Origin: Alphaproteobacteria bacterium
GTDB lineage: Bacteria; Pseudomonadota; Alphaproteobacteria; Geminicoccales; Geminicoccaceae
DNA: 64,000 nucleotides
NCBI GenBank assembly: GCA_027045875.1
Contig: JALUAG010000030.1
Span: 1 to 64,000 of the forward strand
Direction: 5' to 3'
Shown here: positions 26,241-34,280 of the stretch, one piece after another
Position numbering within the stretch: the first letter of the stretch is position 1
Layout of the letters: every line of letters starts with the position of its first letter
Translations under genes and position numbers: made by a program
Notes under the pieces: generated by a model
What the model saw: only the letters and a program-made list of their open reading frames with translations
Told to the model about the DNA's origin: nothing
Database searches by the model: none

Positions 26241-26765
26241 ATGGTGGATCCGGACCCGGAAGGGGCGAGAGGCGGTGGCGAGCCGCCGGTGGCGATCGTC
26301 ATGGGCAGCCGCAGCGACTGGTCGACGATGGTCGCGGCCGCGCGCACTCTCGCCGCGCTCGAGGTCCCCCACCGGGTGCGCGTCGTCTCCGCCCACCGCA
26401 CCCCGGAACGGCTGTTCGAATTCGCCCGCGGCGCACGCGCGTCCGGCATCCGGGTGATCATCGCCGGTGCGGGTGGCGCCGCCCATCTGCCCGGCATGAT
26501 CGCTTCCCTGACGGAGCTCCCGGTGCTGGGCGTGCCGGTGCAGAGCCGCGCCCTCAAGGGCGTGGACAGTCTGCTCTCGATCGTCCAGATGCCGGCCGGC
26601 GTACCCGTCGGGACTCTGGCCATCGGCACCGCCGGGGCCACCAACGCGGCCCTGCTGGCGGCCGCCATCCTGGCCCTCGAGGATCCCGGGCTCGCGACCC
26701 GATACGCGGCCTGGCGGGCCGAGCAGACGGCGGCGGTCCCCGAGGTGCCGGAGGAGTCCGACTGA
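26241..26765 (+). CDS. purE: N5-carboxyaminoimidazole ribonucleotide mutase PurE
   Basis: A 174-residue class I PurE that converts N5-CAIR to CAIR in purine synthesis. Active-site motifs are present: [10 protein letters not shown] near residue 20, [10 protein letters not shown] with the catalytic His near residue 53, and [11 protein letters not shown] near residue 75. ATG 26241 is preferred to GTG 26238 because GAGGAGG ends 5 bp before the ATG. The partner purK follows 3 bp downstream. Confidence 0.96.
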   Translation: MVDPDPEGARGGGEPPVAIVMGSRSDWSTMVAAARTLAALEVPHRVRVVSAHRTPERLFEFARGARASGIRVIIAGAGGAAHLPGMIASLTELPVLGVPVQSRALKGVDSLLSIVQMPAGVPVGTLAIGTAGATNAALLAAAILALEDPGLATRYAAWRAEQTAAVPEVPEESD

Positions 26766-26768
26766 GCC

Positions 26769-27845
26769 ATGCCTCTCCCGCCCGGTGCTGTGATCGGCAT
26801 TCTCGGCGGCGGCCAGCTCGGACGCATGACCGCCATGGCGGCGGCGCGGCTCGGCTATCACTGTCACGTCTTCTGTCCGGAGGCGGACAGCCCGGCGGCC
26901 GAAGTCGCGCGTCATGCCACGGTGGCCCCCTACGAGGACGAGGCGGCCCTCGCACGCTTCGCCGCCGCCGTCGACGTCGTGACCCTCGAGTTCGAGAACG
27001 TGCCGCGGGAAGCGGTCGCCCGTCTCGCCGAGGCGGTGCCGGTACGGCCCTCGGCCGCCGTGCTCGCCGTCACCCAGGATCGCCTCGCCGAGAAGCGCTT
27101 CCTGCGGGACGCCGGGGTGCGGCATGCCGAATTCCTCGCCGTCGAGGGGCCGGCCGACATCGCCGCCGCCCGCGAACGCTTCGGCGGTCGCTGCATCGTC
27201 AAGTCCCGCCGTTTCGGCTACGACGGCAAGGGACAGGTGATGGCCGACGGGAGGGTGCCGCCGGAGGAGGCGTGGCGGCAGCTCGGCCGCGTGCCGGCAG
27301 TGGCCGAGGCGGTGGTCGATTTCACGCTCGAGATCTCGGTGCTCACGGCCCGCCGGGCCGACGGCCGGATCGCCTCCTACGAGCCGGCCGCCAACCGGCA
27401 CGAGGGCGGAATCCTGCGGGTCAGCACGGTCCCGGCGCCGATCCCGGGACGGCTCGCCGCCGAAGCCGTGGCGCTCGCCGAGCGTATCGCCGTGGCCCTG
27501 GATCTCGTCGGTCTGCTGGCGGTCGAGATGTTCGTCGCCGGCGATGGCGCCCTGCTCGTCAACGAGCTGGCGCCGCGTCCCCACAATTCCGCCCACTGGA
27601 CCCTCGATGCCGCGGAGACGAGCCAGTTCGAACAGCATGTACGGGCCGTCTGCGGGCTGCCCCTCGGGCGCACCGTGCGCCACGCCGATGCGGTCATGCG
27701 CAATCTGATCGGGGAAGAGGTGGAGGAGGCGGTGGCACTGCTCGGGGAACCCGGGATACGCCTCCATCTCTACGGCAAGACGGAGGTGCGGCCGGGGCGC
27801 AAGATGGGGCATGTCACCCGTCTGCTGCCCCTCTCGTCCGGCTGA
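26769..27845 (+). CDS. purK: N5-carboxyaminoimidazole ribonucleotide synthase PurK
   Basis: A 358-residue ATP-grasp enzyme making N5-CAIR from AIR, bicarbonate and ATP. The motifs are IGILGGGQLGRM near residue 9, TLEFENVPREA near 74, the ATP-grasp KSRRFGYDGKGQV near 143 and the metal-binding VNELAPRPHNSAHWT near 258. It forms an operon with purE, ends 22 bp from the convergent small coiled-coil gene, and has no obvious terminator. Confidence 0.96.
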   Translation: MPLPPGAVIGILGGGQLGRMTAMAAARLGYHCHVFCPEADSPAAEVARHATVAPYEDEAALARFAAAVDVVTLEFENVPREAVARLAEAVPVRPSAAVLAVTQDRLAEKRFLRDAGVRHAEFLAVEGPADIAAARERFGGRCIVKSRRFGYDGKGQVMADGRVPPEEAWRQLGRVPAVAEAVVDFTLEISVLTARRADGRIASYEPAANRHEGGILRVSTVPAPIPGRLAAEAVALAERIAVALDLVGLLAVEMFVAGDGALLVNELAPRPHNSAHWTLDAAETSQFEQHVRAVCGLPLGRTVRHADAVMRNLIGEEVEEAVALLGEPGIRLHLYGKTEVRPGRKMGHVTRLLPLSSG

Positions 27846-27867
27846 TCCCGGCAGCCGACGATGGCGG

Positions 27868-28077
27868 TCAGGCGATGATGTCGGGCAGGCGCAGGCGTTC
27901 GAGGGCCGATATCCGGTCCTTGAGGGCGAGCTTCTGCTTCTTCAGCCGCTGCAGCTCCACCTGATCGGCGAAGCCGTCGCGGAGCAGCTGGGCGATGCGG
28001 GAATCGAGTGCCCGGTGGGCGGCCCGCAGAGCGGCCAGGCGCATCTCGATTTCCTTGTCCGGACAAGGCTCGTTCAT
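27868..28077 (-). CDS. DUF465/YdcH-family small coiled-coil protein
   Basis: A 69-residue charged helical protein. The family's conserved segment is the C-terminal helix LQRLKKQKLALKDRISALER, preceded by RAAHRALDSRIAQLL. Members are widespread in proteobacteria and have no established function. A second copy with the same K(K/E)KL.(L/I)K(D/E).I signature lies at 30370-30576 on the other side of pfk-glk. The gene is divergent from pfk, sharing a 126-bp intergenic region. Confidence 0.85.
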   Translation of the reverse strand: MNEPCPDKEIEMRLAALRAAHRALDSRIAQLLRDGFADQVELQRLKKQKLALKDRISALERLRLPDIIA

Positions 28078-28203
28078 CCCGGGACCCTTTGCGCTATACC
28101 GTGAGACGGATGGCGGACGGGGTCAGTCTAGCCGATCCGCGCCCCGGATGCAGCCTCCACCTCCGTATCCGCGGAGCAGCGACGAAAGGGAGACGAGCCG
28201 ACG

Positions 28204-29274
28204 ATGCGCATCGGTGTTCTGACGAGCGGCGGTGACTGTGCCGGCCTCAACGCGGTGATCCGGGCGGTGGTCCTGCGCGCCGTGCGGGGCTACGGCTTCG
28301 AGGTCTACGGCATTCACGAGGCGACACACGGGCTGCTGCAGCGCCCGGTCGCCGCCACGCGCCTGAGCCCGGAAAGCGTCAAGGGCATCCTCTACAAGGG
28401 CGGCACCATCCTGCGGACCACCAATCGCGGCAATCCCTTCGCCTATCCGCAGCCGGACGGCAGCCTGCTCGACCGTTCCGAGGAGGTGATCGAGGGCTAT
28501 CGGATGCTCGGACTCGACGCCCTGATCGGGGTCGGCGGCGACGGCAGCCTCGCGATCCTGCGCCGGCTGGCGGAACAGGGCGGCTGGAACCTGGTCGGCG
28601 TGCCCAAGACCATCGACAACGATCTCGGCCACACCGAACGGGCGGTCGGGTTCAGCACCGCCGTGGTGGTGGCCACCGAGGCCCTCGACCGGCTGCACGT
28701 CACCGCCGCCAGCCACAACCGGGTGATGGTGCTCGAGGTCATGGGGCGCGATGCCGGTCACATCGCCCTCACCGCCGGCCTCGCCGGCGGCGCCGACGTG
28801 ATCCTCATCCCCGAGATCCCCTACGACATGGCCAGGGTCTGCGCCAAGGTGGAGGAACGGCGACGCATGGGGCGCAACTTCAGCCTCATCGTGGTGGCCG
28901 AATCGGTGCGCTCGACGAGCGGCGAAGTGGCGACCTACGTCGATGCCCACGGCCAGTCGCGCTACGGCGGCATCGGCCGGGTGATCGCCGACGAGGTGGC
29001 GCGGCGCACGGGAGCCGAGACCCGGGTGACGGTGCTCGGGCACGTCCAGCGGGGCGGCTCGCCGACTCCCCTCGACCGGCTCCTGGGCTCGGCCTTCGGC
29101 GTGGCCGCCGTCGATCTGGTCTCGGCCGGCCGCTTCGACCGCATGGTGGCCTGGCAGAACCGGCGGGTGGTGGACGTGCCGCTGGCCGAGGCCTGTGCCG
29201 GCTTCCGGGCGGTGGATCCCAACGACGCCCTCGTGCACACCGCGCGCGGGCTCGGCATCTCCTTCGGAGACTGA
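28204..29274 (+). CDS. 6-phosphofructokinase, Gly104/Lys124-type
   Basis: A 356-residue phosphofructokinase. The N-terminal IGVLTSGGDCAGLNAVIR, the GGDGS motif at 111-115, the catalytic PKTIDNDL at 134-141 and the substrate loop VMGRDAGHIAL are all intact. At the two residues that separate phosphoryl donors, it has Gly (E. coli Gly104 position) and Lys (Gly124 position). Gly at the first favours ATP over pyrophosphate; Lys at the second is shared with PPi enzymes and with ATP-using group III enzymes. The donor is therefore probably ATP but not certain. The glucokinase gene follows 3 bp later, giving an upper-glycolysis operon. Confidence 0.93.
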   Translation: MRIGVLTSGGDCAGLNAVIRAVVLRAVRGYGFEVYGIHEATHGLLQRPVAATRLSPESVKGILYKGGTILRTTNRGNPFAYPQPDGSLLDRSEEVIEGYRMLGLDALIGVGGDGSLAILRRLAEQGGWNLVGVPKTIDNDLGHTERAVGFSTAVVVATEALDRLHVTAASHNRVMVLEVMGRDAGHIALTAGLAGGADVILIPEIPYDMARVCAKVEERRRMGRNFSLIVVAESVRSTSGEVATYVDAHGQSRYGGIGRVIADEVARRTGAETRVTVLGHVQRGGSPTPLDRLLGSAFGVAAVDLVSAGRFDRMVAWQNRRVVDVPLAEACAGFRAVDPNDALVHTARGLGISFGD

Positions 29275-29277
29275 ACC

Positions 29278-30270
29278 TTGCGCCTCGTGGCCGACATCGG
29301 CGGCACCAACGCCCGCTTCGCCCTCAGCCCCCGGGGCGGCGTGATCGAGGATCCACGGGTGCTGCGGGTGCGCGATTTTCCCGGTCCGGCGGCGGCCATC
29401 CGCACCTATCTCGACGGTCGCCGGGTGGCGAGCGCGGTGCTGGCGGTGGCGACGCCGGTGGAAGGCGACGAGATCGCCTTCACCAACAGCCCCTGGCGGT
29501 TCTCGCGCGAGGCGCTGCGCGCCGAACTCGGGCTCGCGCGGCTGCTGGTCATCAACGACATGGTGGCCCATGCCGCGGTGCTGCCGCACCTCGATCCCTC
29601 GGATCGCCGGGCGATCCAGGACAACGGCGCCGAACCGGACCGTCCGGCGGCGGTGATCGCGCCGGGTACCGGGCTCGGCATCGCCATGCTGGTGCCCTGC
29701 GGCGTCCGTCCGCTGCCGCTGCCGAGCGAGGGGGGACACAGCTCCTTCGCCCCCGCCGATGCGCGCGAGCGGGCGCTGCTCGCGCTGATCGAGGCGGACC
29801 GCGGCCACGTCTCCTACGAGCGTTTCGTCTCCGGTCCGGGGCTGCTGCTCCTGGCCCGGGGGCTGGCCCGCCTCGACGGTGCCTCCTGCAGGGCGCGGAC
29901 TCCGCCCGAGGTGACGGCGCTCGCCCGGGAAGGGGCCTGCCCCCACTGCCGCGAGGCGGTGGCGCGCTTCTCGGCACTTCTCGGCGCGTTCGCCGGCGAC
30001 GTCGCCCTCACGCTCGGCGCGCGCGGCGGCATCCATCTCTCGGGCGGCCTGCTGCTGGCGCTGGACGAGCTGTTCGACCATCGGGCCTTCCTGCGGCGGT
30101 TCACCGCCAAGGGGCGGCTTTCCCGGTATCTCGAACGGATCCCCGTGAGCCAGATCACCCGGACCGATACCGGCCTCTTGGGGGCCTCCTGGTACGGTAT
30201 CGAGCCGGATCCCGGTGCGGAGGGACGATGGTCCGGAGGGGACGAGGGAGGTGCCGGCGCGCCGAGGTAG
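29278..30270 (+). CDS. glk: Glucokinase (Glk family)
   Basis: A 330-residue E. coli-type glucokinase. ATP-binding VADIGGTNARFAL at residues 4-16, the glucose-contact VINDMVAHAA near residue 90, IAPGTGLGIAML near 122 and SEGGHSSFAP near 148 are conserved. A second phosphate motif, GGIHLSGGLL, lies near 243. The most likely start is TTG 29278, with GGAGA upstream and giving the expected N-terminus; GTG 29287 would cut into the first strand. It is coupled to pfk. Between its stop and the next gene there is a T7 run (30296-30302) in a weak hairpin (CCGTTT/AAACGG). Confidence 0.93.
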   Translation: MRLVADIGGTNARFALSPRGGVIEDPRVLRVRDFPGPAAAIRTYLDGRRVASAVLAVATPVEGDEIAFTNSPWRFSREALRAELGLARLLVINDMVAHAAVLPHLDPSDRRAIQDNGAEPDRPAAVIAPGTGLGIAMLVPCGVRPLPLPSEGGHSSFAPADARERALLALIEADRGHVSYERFVSGPGLLLLARGLARLDGASCRARTPPEVTALAREGACPHCREAVARFSALLGAFAGDVALTLGARGGIHLSGGLLLALDELFDHRAFLRRFTAKGRLSRYLERIPVSQITRTDTGLLGASWYGIEPDPGAEGRWSGGDEGGAGAPR

Positions 30271-30369
30271 TTCCGTCTTCCGTTCTTATCAACCGTTTTT
30301 TTCTGGAAACGGGAGCGCCTCCGCGCTAAGTTCACGAGTTGACGGGTGCAAACGGGAGGTCAATCGGCA

Positions 30370-30576
30370 ATGCCCCTGCAGGATCACGTCGAGTCGCTGC
30401 GCGCCAAGCACGCCCATCTCGAGGAACTCATCGACGAGGAAATGCATCGACCCCTGCCGGACCAGGCACGACTCTCCCGCCTCAAGAAGGAAAAGCTGCG
30501 AATAAAGGAGCAGATCGAGCGTCTCGGGCGCCCGAACGCTTCCGTGACCACCGTCGCCCAGACCAACCTCGCCTGA
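30370..30576 (+). CDS. DUF465/YdcH-family small coiled-coil protein
   Basis: A 68-residue helical protein with the DUF465 core LSRLKKEKLRIKEQIERL near residue 36 and an N-terminal heptad stretch VESLRAKHAHLEELIDEEM. ATG 30370 is preceded by GGGAGGT (30354-30360). It is paralogous to the 27868-28077 protein, but the pair differ outside the basic helix. It follows glk by about 100 bp and converges on the FAH-family gene 30 bp further on. Function unknown. Confidence 0.87.
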   Translation: MPLQDHVESLRAKHAHLEELIDEEMHRPLPDQARLSRLKKEKLRIKEQIERLGRPNASVTTVAQTNLA

Positions 30577-30606
30577 GGCGCCGGTCCGACGCCGCGCCGG
30601 CGGGGT

Positions 30607-31803
30607 TCACGCCGGTGCGGAGCCGGTGAGCAGGCCGCGTGCGGCCAGATTGTGCATCAGCGCCCGGCAGCCGAAACGCCAGGGCGGGATACGGTCGCAA
30701 TAGTCGACGCGGTTGACGAGACATCCGAGCTCGGGCGCCGCGATGGCCACCAGGTCGCCCGGATGATGGGTGAAGCCCTGACCGGGCGCGTCGCGGTCCT
30801 GCGCGGGCGCGAACATGGTGCCGCAGAAGAGCGCGAAGCCGTCCGGATACTGATGGGTGGCGCCCGCCGTCTGGGCCAGTAGATCGGCCGGATCGCGACT
30901 GATCTCCCGCATCGAGCTGGTGGCCGAGAGTCGAAAGCCGTCCTCTCCCGAGACCTCGAGCCGGATTTCCAGCGCACGCACCGCCGCGAAAGCGAACGTC
31001 TCGTCGAACAGCCGCAGGAAGGGGCCGATGGCACAGGAAGCGTTGTTGTCCTTGGCGCGCCCGAGGAGCAGGGCGCTGCGGCCCTCGAAATCGCGCAGGT
31101 TCACGTCGTTGCCCAGGGTCGCGGCACGGGCGCGGCCGCGCGAATCGGCGACCAGCACGAGCTCGGGCTCGGGATTGTTCCATGCCGACCGGGGATGGAT
31201 GCCGACCGCCGCCCCGTGACCGACCGCCGACATCGGCTGCGCCTTGGTGAAGATCTCGGCGTCGGGGCCGATGCCCACCTCGAGATACTGCGACCAGGCT
31301 CCCTCCGCCAGCAGATGGGCCTTGAGGCGCTCGGCCTCCGGCGAGCCCGGCCGGATGCGCGCGAGTTCGCCCCCGGCGAGCTGCTCGAGCTGCGCGCGGA
31401 TCTCGGCGGCACGTGCCGGATCGCCCTTGGCGCGCTCCTCCACGAGACGTTCGACGAGGCTGCGCGCGAAGGTCACCCCGGCGGCCTTGATGGCCTGCAA
31501 ATCGATCGGTGCCAGCAGCCGGGGCCGCGACGGGTCGCGGCGATCCCAGCGCGAATTGGCGATCACCGTGTCGAGATCGCCGATGCGGGTGGCGGGAGCC
31601 TCGCGGGCGAGGGCGACCGCATCCTCGCGTTCCAGGAGGTCGCTCATCGTGGGGGCCGAAGGCGTGAGGTCGAAGAGGGCGCCGTCGCGCACCGCCACCA
31701 CCGCCGGCCCCGCCGGCGGCCCGGGCAGCCAGACGCGACCCACGAGCACCGCCTGCGCGGCGTCGGCCGGCAGAGTGGACAGATCGTCGAAGCCGAATGC
31801 CAT
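30607..31803 (-). CDS. Fumarylacetoacetate hydrolase-family protein (AraD1-like)
   Basis: A 398-residue FAH-superfamily protein. The N-terminal half is variable. The C-terminal FAH domain carries EIFTKAQPMSAVGHGAAVGI near residue 190, WNNPEPELVLV (metal-ligand Glu) near 216, and LGNDVNLRDFEGRSALLLG and KDNNASCAIGPFLRLFD near 238-270. These stretches match the 2-keto-3-deoxy-L-arabinonate dehydratase/AraD1 group better than true fumarylacetoacetase. It probably acts on a 2-keto-3-deoxy sugar acid, but no pathway genes adjoin it. The ATG at 31803 has GGGGAGG 10 bp upstream; a start at 31833 is possible but has no ribosome site. Confidence 0.8.
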   Translation of the reverse strand: MAFGFDDLSTLPADAAQAVLVGRVWLPGPPAGPAVVAVRDGALFDLTPSAPTMSDLLEREDAVALAREAPATRIGDLDTVIANSRWDRRDPSRPRLLAPIDLQAIKAAGVTFARSLVERLVEERAKGDPARAAEIRAQLEQLAGGELARIRPGSPEAERLKAHLLAEGAWSQYLEVGIGPDAEIFTKAQPMSAVGHGAAVGIHPRSAWNNPEPELVLVADSRGRARAATLGNDVNLRDFEGRSALLLGRAKDNNASCAIGPFLRLFDETFAFAAVRALEIRLEVSGEDGFRLSATSSMREISRDPADLLAQTAGATHQYPDGFALFCGTMFAPAQDRDAPGQGFTHHPGDLVAIAAPELGCLVNRVDYCDRIPPWRFGCRALMHNLAARGLLTGSAPA

Positions 31804-31979
31804 CGTTTCCGCGCCTCCCCCGCTCGGCGACATGGCCCGCCCGCCGGCGGGCGGCCGCCTTTGGCGTGGCTATCGCATGCCGCGCGGCGATCGGCAAGCG
31901 GCGGCCGGCGAGTTGACAGGCTCGGCGCCGCCCGCGCATGTTCGAGCGGGACATCCCAGCGGAGGAGAGGAACCGGAAA

Positions 31980-33056
31980 ATGGGCCGTAGATCAGCAGCT
32001 TTGCCGTTCGCCGCGCTCACCAGGCGCCGGCTCCTGGGGCAGACCGCCGCCGCCGCGGTGGCGGTGAGCATCCTGCCCCGGACGGCCGGCGCGCAGAGCA
32101 AGGTGGTGAACGTCTACAACTGGGACACCTACATCGGCGAGACCACCCTCGAGGACTTCACCGCCGAGACCGGCATCCAGGTCCGCTACGATCTGTTCGC
32201 CAGCAACGACGAACTGTTCGCCAAGCTGCGTCAGGGCAATCCCGGCTATGACGTGATCTTCCCCTCGAACGACTACGTCGAGCGGATGATCGTGGCCGGC
32301 ATGCTCGAGAAGCTGGACCACGCCAGGATCCCCAACATGAAGCACATCGACCCGGCGTTCGCCGATCCGGCGTTCGATCCGGGACGGCAGTACAGCATGC
32401 CCTACATGTGGGGTACGATCGGCATCGGCTACCGGAAGTCGGTGGCCTCGCCGACGAGCTGGGGCGACGTCCTGGAGCCCACCGAATACTCGGGTCGCGT
32501 GTCGCTGCTCAACGACACCAGCATCATCCAGGTGACCCTGAAGTACCTCGGATATTCGGCCAACTCGCGCAGCAAGAAGGAAATCGACGAGGCGGCGGAT
32601 CTGCTGATCCGGGCGAAACCGCACATCAAGGCCTTCGCACCCGACACCGGGCAGGACCTGCTGCTGTCGGGCGAGGTGGACCTCGCGATGGAGTGGAACG
32701 GCGACATTCTCCAGGTGATGGAGGAGGACGACGATCTCTCCTACGTGGTGCCCAAGGAGGGCGGGCTCCTGTGGGAGGACACCATGTGCATCCCGAAGGA
32801 CGCGCCCAATCCGGACAACGCCCACCGTTTCATCAACTACATCCTCACCCCGAAGGTCCACGCCGACATCGCGACCTTCATCAAATACGCCTGTCCCAAC
32901 AAGACGGCGCTCCAGTACATCCCCGAGGAGGACCGGAACAATCCGGCCATCTATCCGCCGCGGGAGGTGATCGAGCGCAGCGAGGTGTCGATCTACAAGG
33001 GCGAGGAGATCGAAAGCCTCTACGAGCAGGCGCTCACCCGGGTGCTGGCCGCGTGA
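31980..33056 (+). CDS. PotD/PotF-type polyamine ABC transporter substrate-binding protein (orphan)
   Basis: A 358-residue binding protein with a Tat-type signal (TRRRLLGQTAAAAVAVS) and a probable cut after TAGAQ. The mature N-terminus VVNVYNWDTYIGETTLEDF is the spermidine/putrescine-binding signature, and PSNDYVERMIVAGMLEKLD and DLAMEWNGDILQV follow in family order. It resembles PotD/PotF in length. No permease or ATPase genes are adjacent, so it must use a transporter elsewhere or have another role. ATG 31980 is chosen because GGAGGAGAGG lies just upstream; an alternative in-frame ATG at 31938 has none. A strong terminator follows. Confidence 0.88.
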   Translation: MGRRSAALPFAALTRRRLLGQTAAAAVAVSILPRTAGAQSKVVNVYNWDTYIGETTLEDFTAETGIQVRYDLFASNDELFAKLRQGNPGYDVIFPSNDYVERMIVAGMLEKLDHARIPNMKHIDPAFADPAFDPGRQYSMPYMWGTIGIGYRKSVASPTSWGDVLEPTEYSGRVSLLNDTSIIQVTLKYLGYSANSRSKKEIDEAADLLIRAKPHIKAFAPDTGQDLLLSGEVDLAMEWNGDILQVMEEDDDLSYVVPKEGGLLWEDTMCIPKDAPNPDNAHRFINYILTPKVHADIATFIKYACPNKTALQYIPEEDRNNPAIYPPREVIERSEVSIYKGEEIESLYEQALTRVLAA

Positions 33057-33098
33057 TCGAGGCGGTACCGCCTCCCCGGCGACGCTGTCGGATGGAAA

Positions 33099-33125
33099 GC
33101 GGGCCCCTCACGGGGCCCGCCTTTC
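33099..33125. terminator. Bidirectional rho-independent terminator
   Basis: GCGGGCCCC (33099-33107) pairs with GGGGCCCGC (33112-33120) around a TCAC loop. On the plus strand the stem is followed by CTTTCGTT, and on the minus strand by TTTCC. It lies between the convergent polyamine-binding-protein and OmpA-lipoprotein genes, 42 bp and 30 bp from their stops. Confidence 0.85.
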
Positions 33126-33154
33126 GTTCGACGAGCGACCGGCGATCGCCGGTG

Positions 33155-34012
33155 TCATTCCAGCGAGATCTCGACCCGGCGGTTCTGCGGCTCGCGCACG
33201 CCGTCGGGCGTGGGTACCCGGGGCTTCGTCTCGCCGTACCACTTGAGTTCCATGGCGGTCTCCGGCACGCCCATCTCCGCCAGCACCTTGGCCACCGCCT
33301 GCGCCCGGCGCTTGGAGAGGTCGAGATTGTAGGCGGCCGGGCCGGAGCGGTCGGCGTGGCCGGCGAGGATCAGGCGGGTGGCCTGGCCCGCCTCGTAGTC
33401 TTCCGCCGCCTGGGCGATGATCTTGCGCGCCACCGGCGTGATATCGGCGTGATCCCAGGCGAAGAACACGATGTAGACGTTTTCGATGCCGCTCGCCAGC
33501 GCATCCTCCACCGCGGCCATCGCGGTCATGAACCGCGCCTTGCAGTCCTCCGCCCTGTCGGGATCGAACTCGGATCCCTCGAGCCAGCAGTCGAAGGCCG
33601 TCTGCGCCCGCGCCGCGGCGAGGGGGGCGAGGCGGCGCGCATCGCGGTCGTAGGCGTCCATCAGCCGTGCCCGGGCGGCGGAGAGCTCCTCGGCCGCGGC
33701 GGCGTCGATCTTGCGCAGGGCCACCTCGTCCGGCAGCACGTTGACGCCGCTCGCCGCCGCCACCGCCTTGCGGCCGAAATGCCGGGCGTCCCCGAAGTCC
33801 ATCTGCGCCTTCTCGTAGTCCACGATCTCCACGTAACCGGCCCGGAGTCCCTGGACGAAGGCGGGCCCGTGGGGCTGCATCTCGCGCACCGCCGGGATGT
33901 CGTTGGCGAGCAGGAAATAGCCGTCCATGGCACGTCTGTCGACTTTGCCGGCGCAGCCCGCGACCACGAGGCTCACCAGCAGGGCGAATACGACCTTGGC
34001 GCCATTCAGCAT
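33155..34012 (-). CDS. OmpA-family outer-membrane lipoprotein
   Basis: A 285-residue lipoprotein. The signal MLNGAKVVFALLVSLVVAGC gives a lipobox VVAGC with Cys20 as lipidation site. A middle domain (about 30-160) is of the alphaproteobacterial type often found before OmpA domains. The peptidoglycan-binding OmpA domain (about 175-285) has the diagnostic ILAGHADRSGPAAYNLDLSKRR with Asp and Arg for meso-diaminopimelate. ATG 34012 gives the clean lipobox; the 28-codon upstream extension does not. The 268-bp region upstream to 34280 contains no gene. It likely tethers the outer membrane to peptidoglycan. Confidence 0.88.
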   Translation of the reverse strand: MLNGAKVVFALLVSLVVAGCAGKVDRRAMDGYFLLANDIPAVREMQPHGPAFVQGLRAGYVEIVDYEKAQMDFGDARHFGRKAVAAASGVNVLPDEVALRKIDAAAAEELSAARARLMDAYDRDARRLAPLAAARAQTAFDCWLEGSEFDPDRAEDCKARFMTAMAAVEDALASGIENVYIVFFAWDHADITPVARKIIAQAAEDYEAGQATRLILAGHADRSGPAAYNLDLSKRRAQAVAKVLAEMGVPETAMELKWYGETKPRVPTPDGVREPQNRRVEISLE

Positions 34013-34280
34013 CGCAAAATCCCTTCGACTGCGGATCCGGGGTCCGCGACCGGCCGGCTCCGTATCCTTGCCAACCCGCTCCCGGGAGGTGGCCATGCGG
34101 CGGACGGCTCGTACAACCGCCGCGATAACAAGGCCAAACGGCGACCCGGATCAAGACGTTTCTCGGCGGCCACCGCTGCGGACGGCGGGAGTGTTGCGCC
34201 CGGCCAACGGCCGGCGCATCCGGCGTCGGGACCCCGACGGCGGTGGCACGGACGGGCGGATGGCGTGTCCGCCTCGCGCC

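Noticed and set aside
30293-30312. Rho-independent terminator of glk
   Set aside because: The T-run lies inside the hairpin loop and arm (CCGTTT/AAACGG) rather than after the stem, so it does not fit the usual form.
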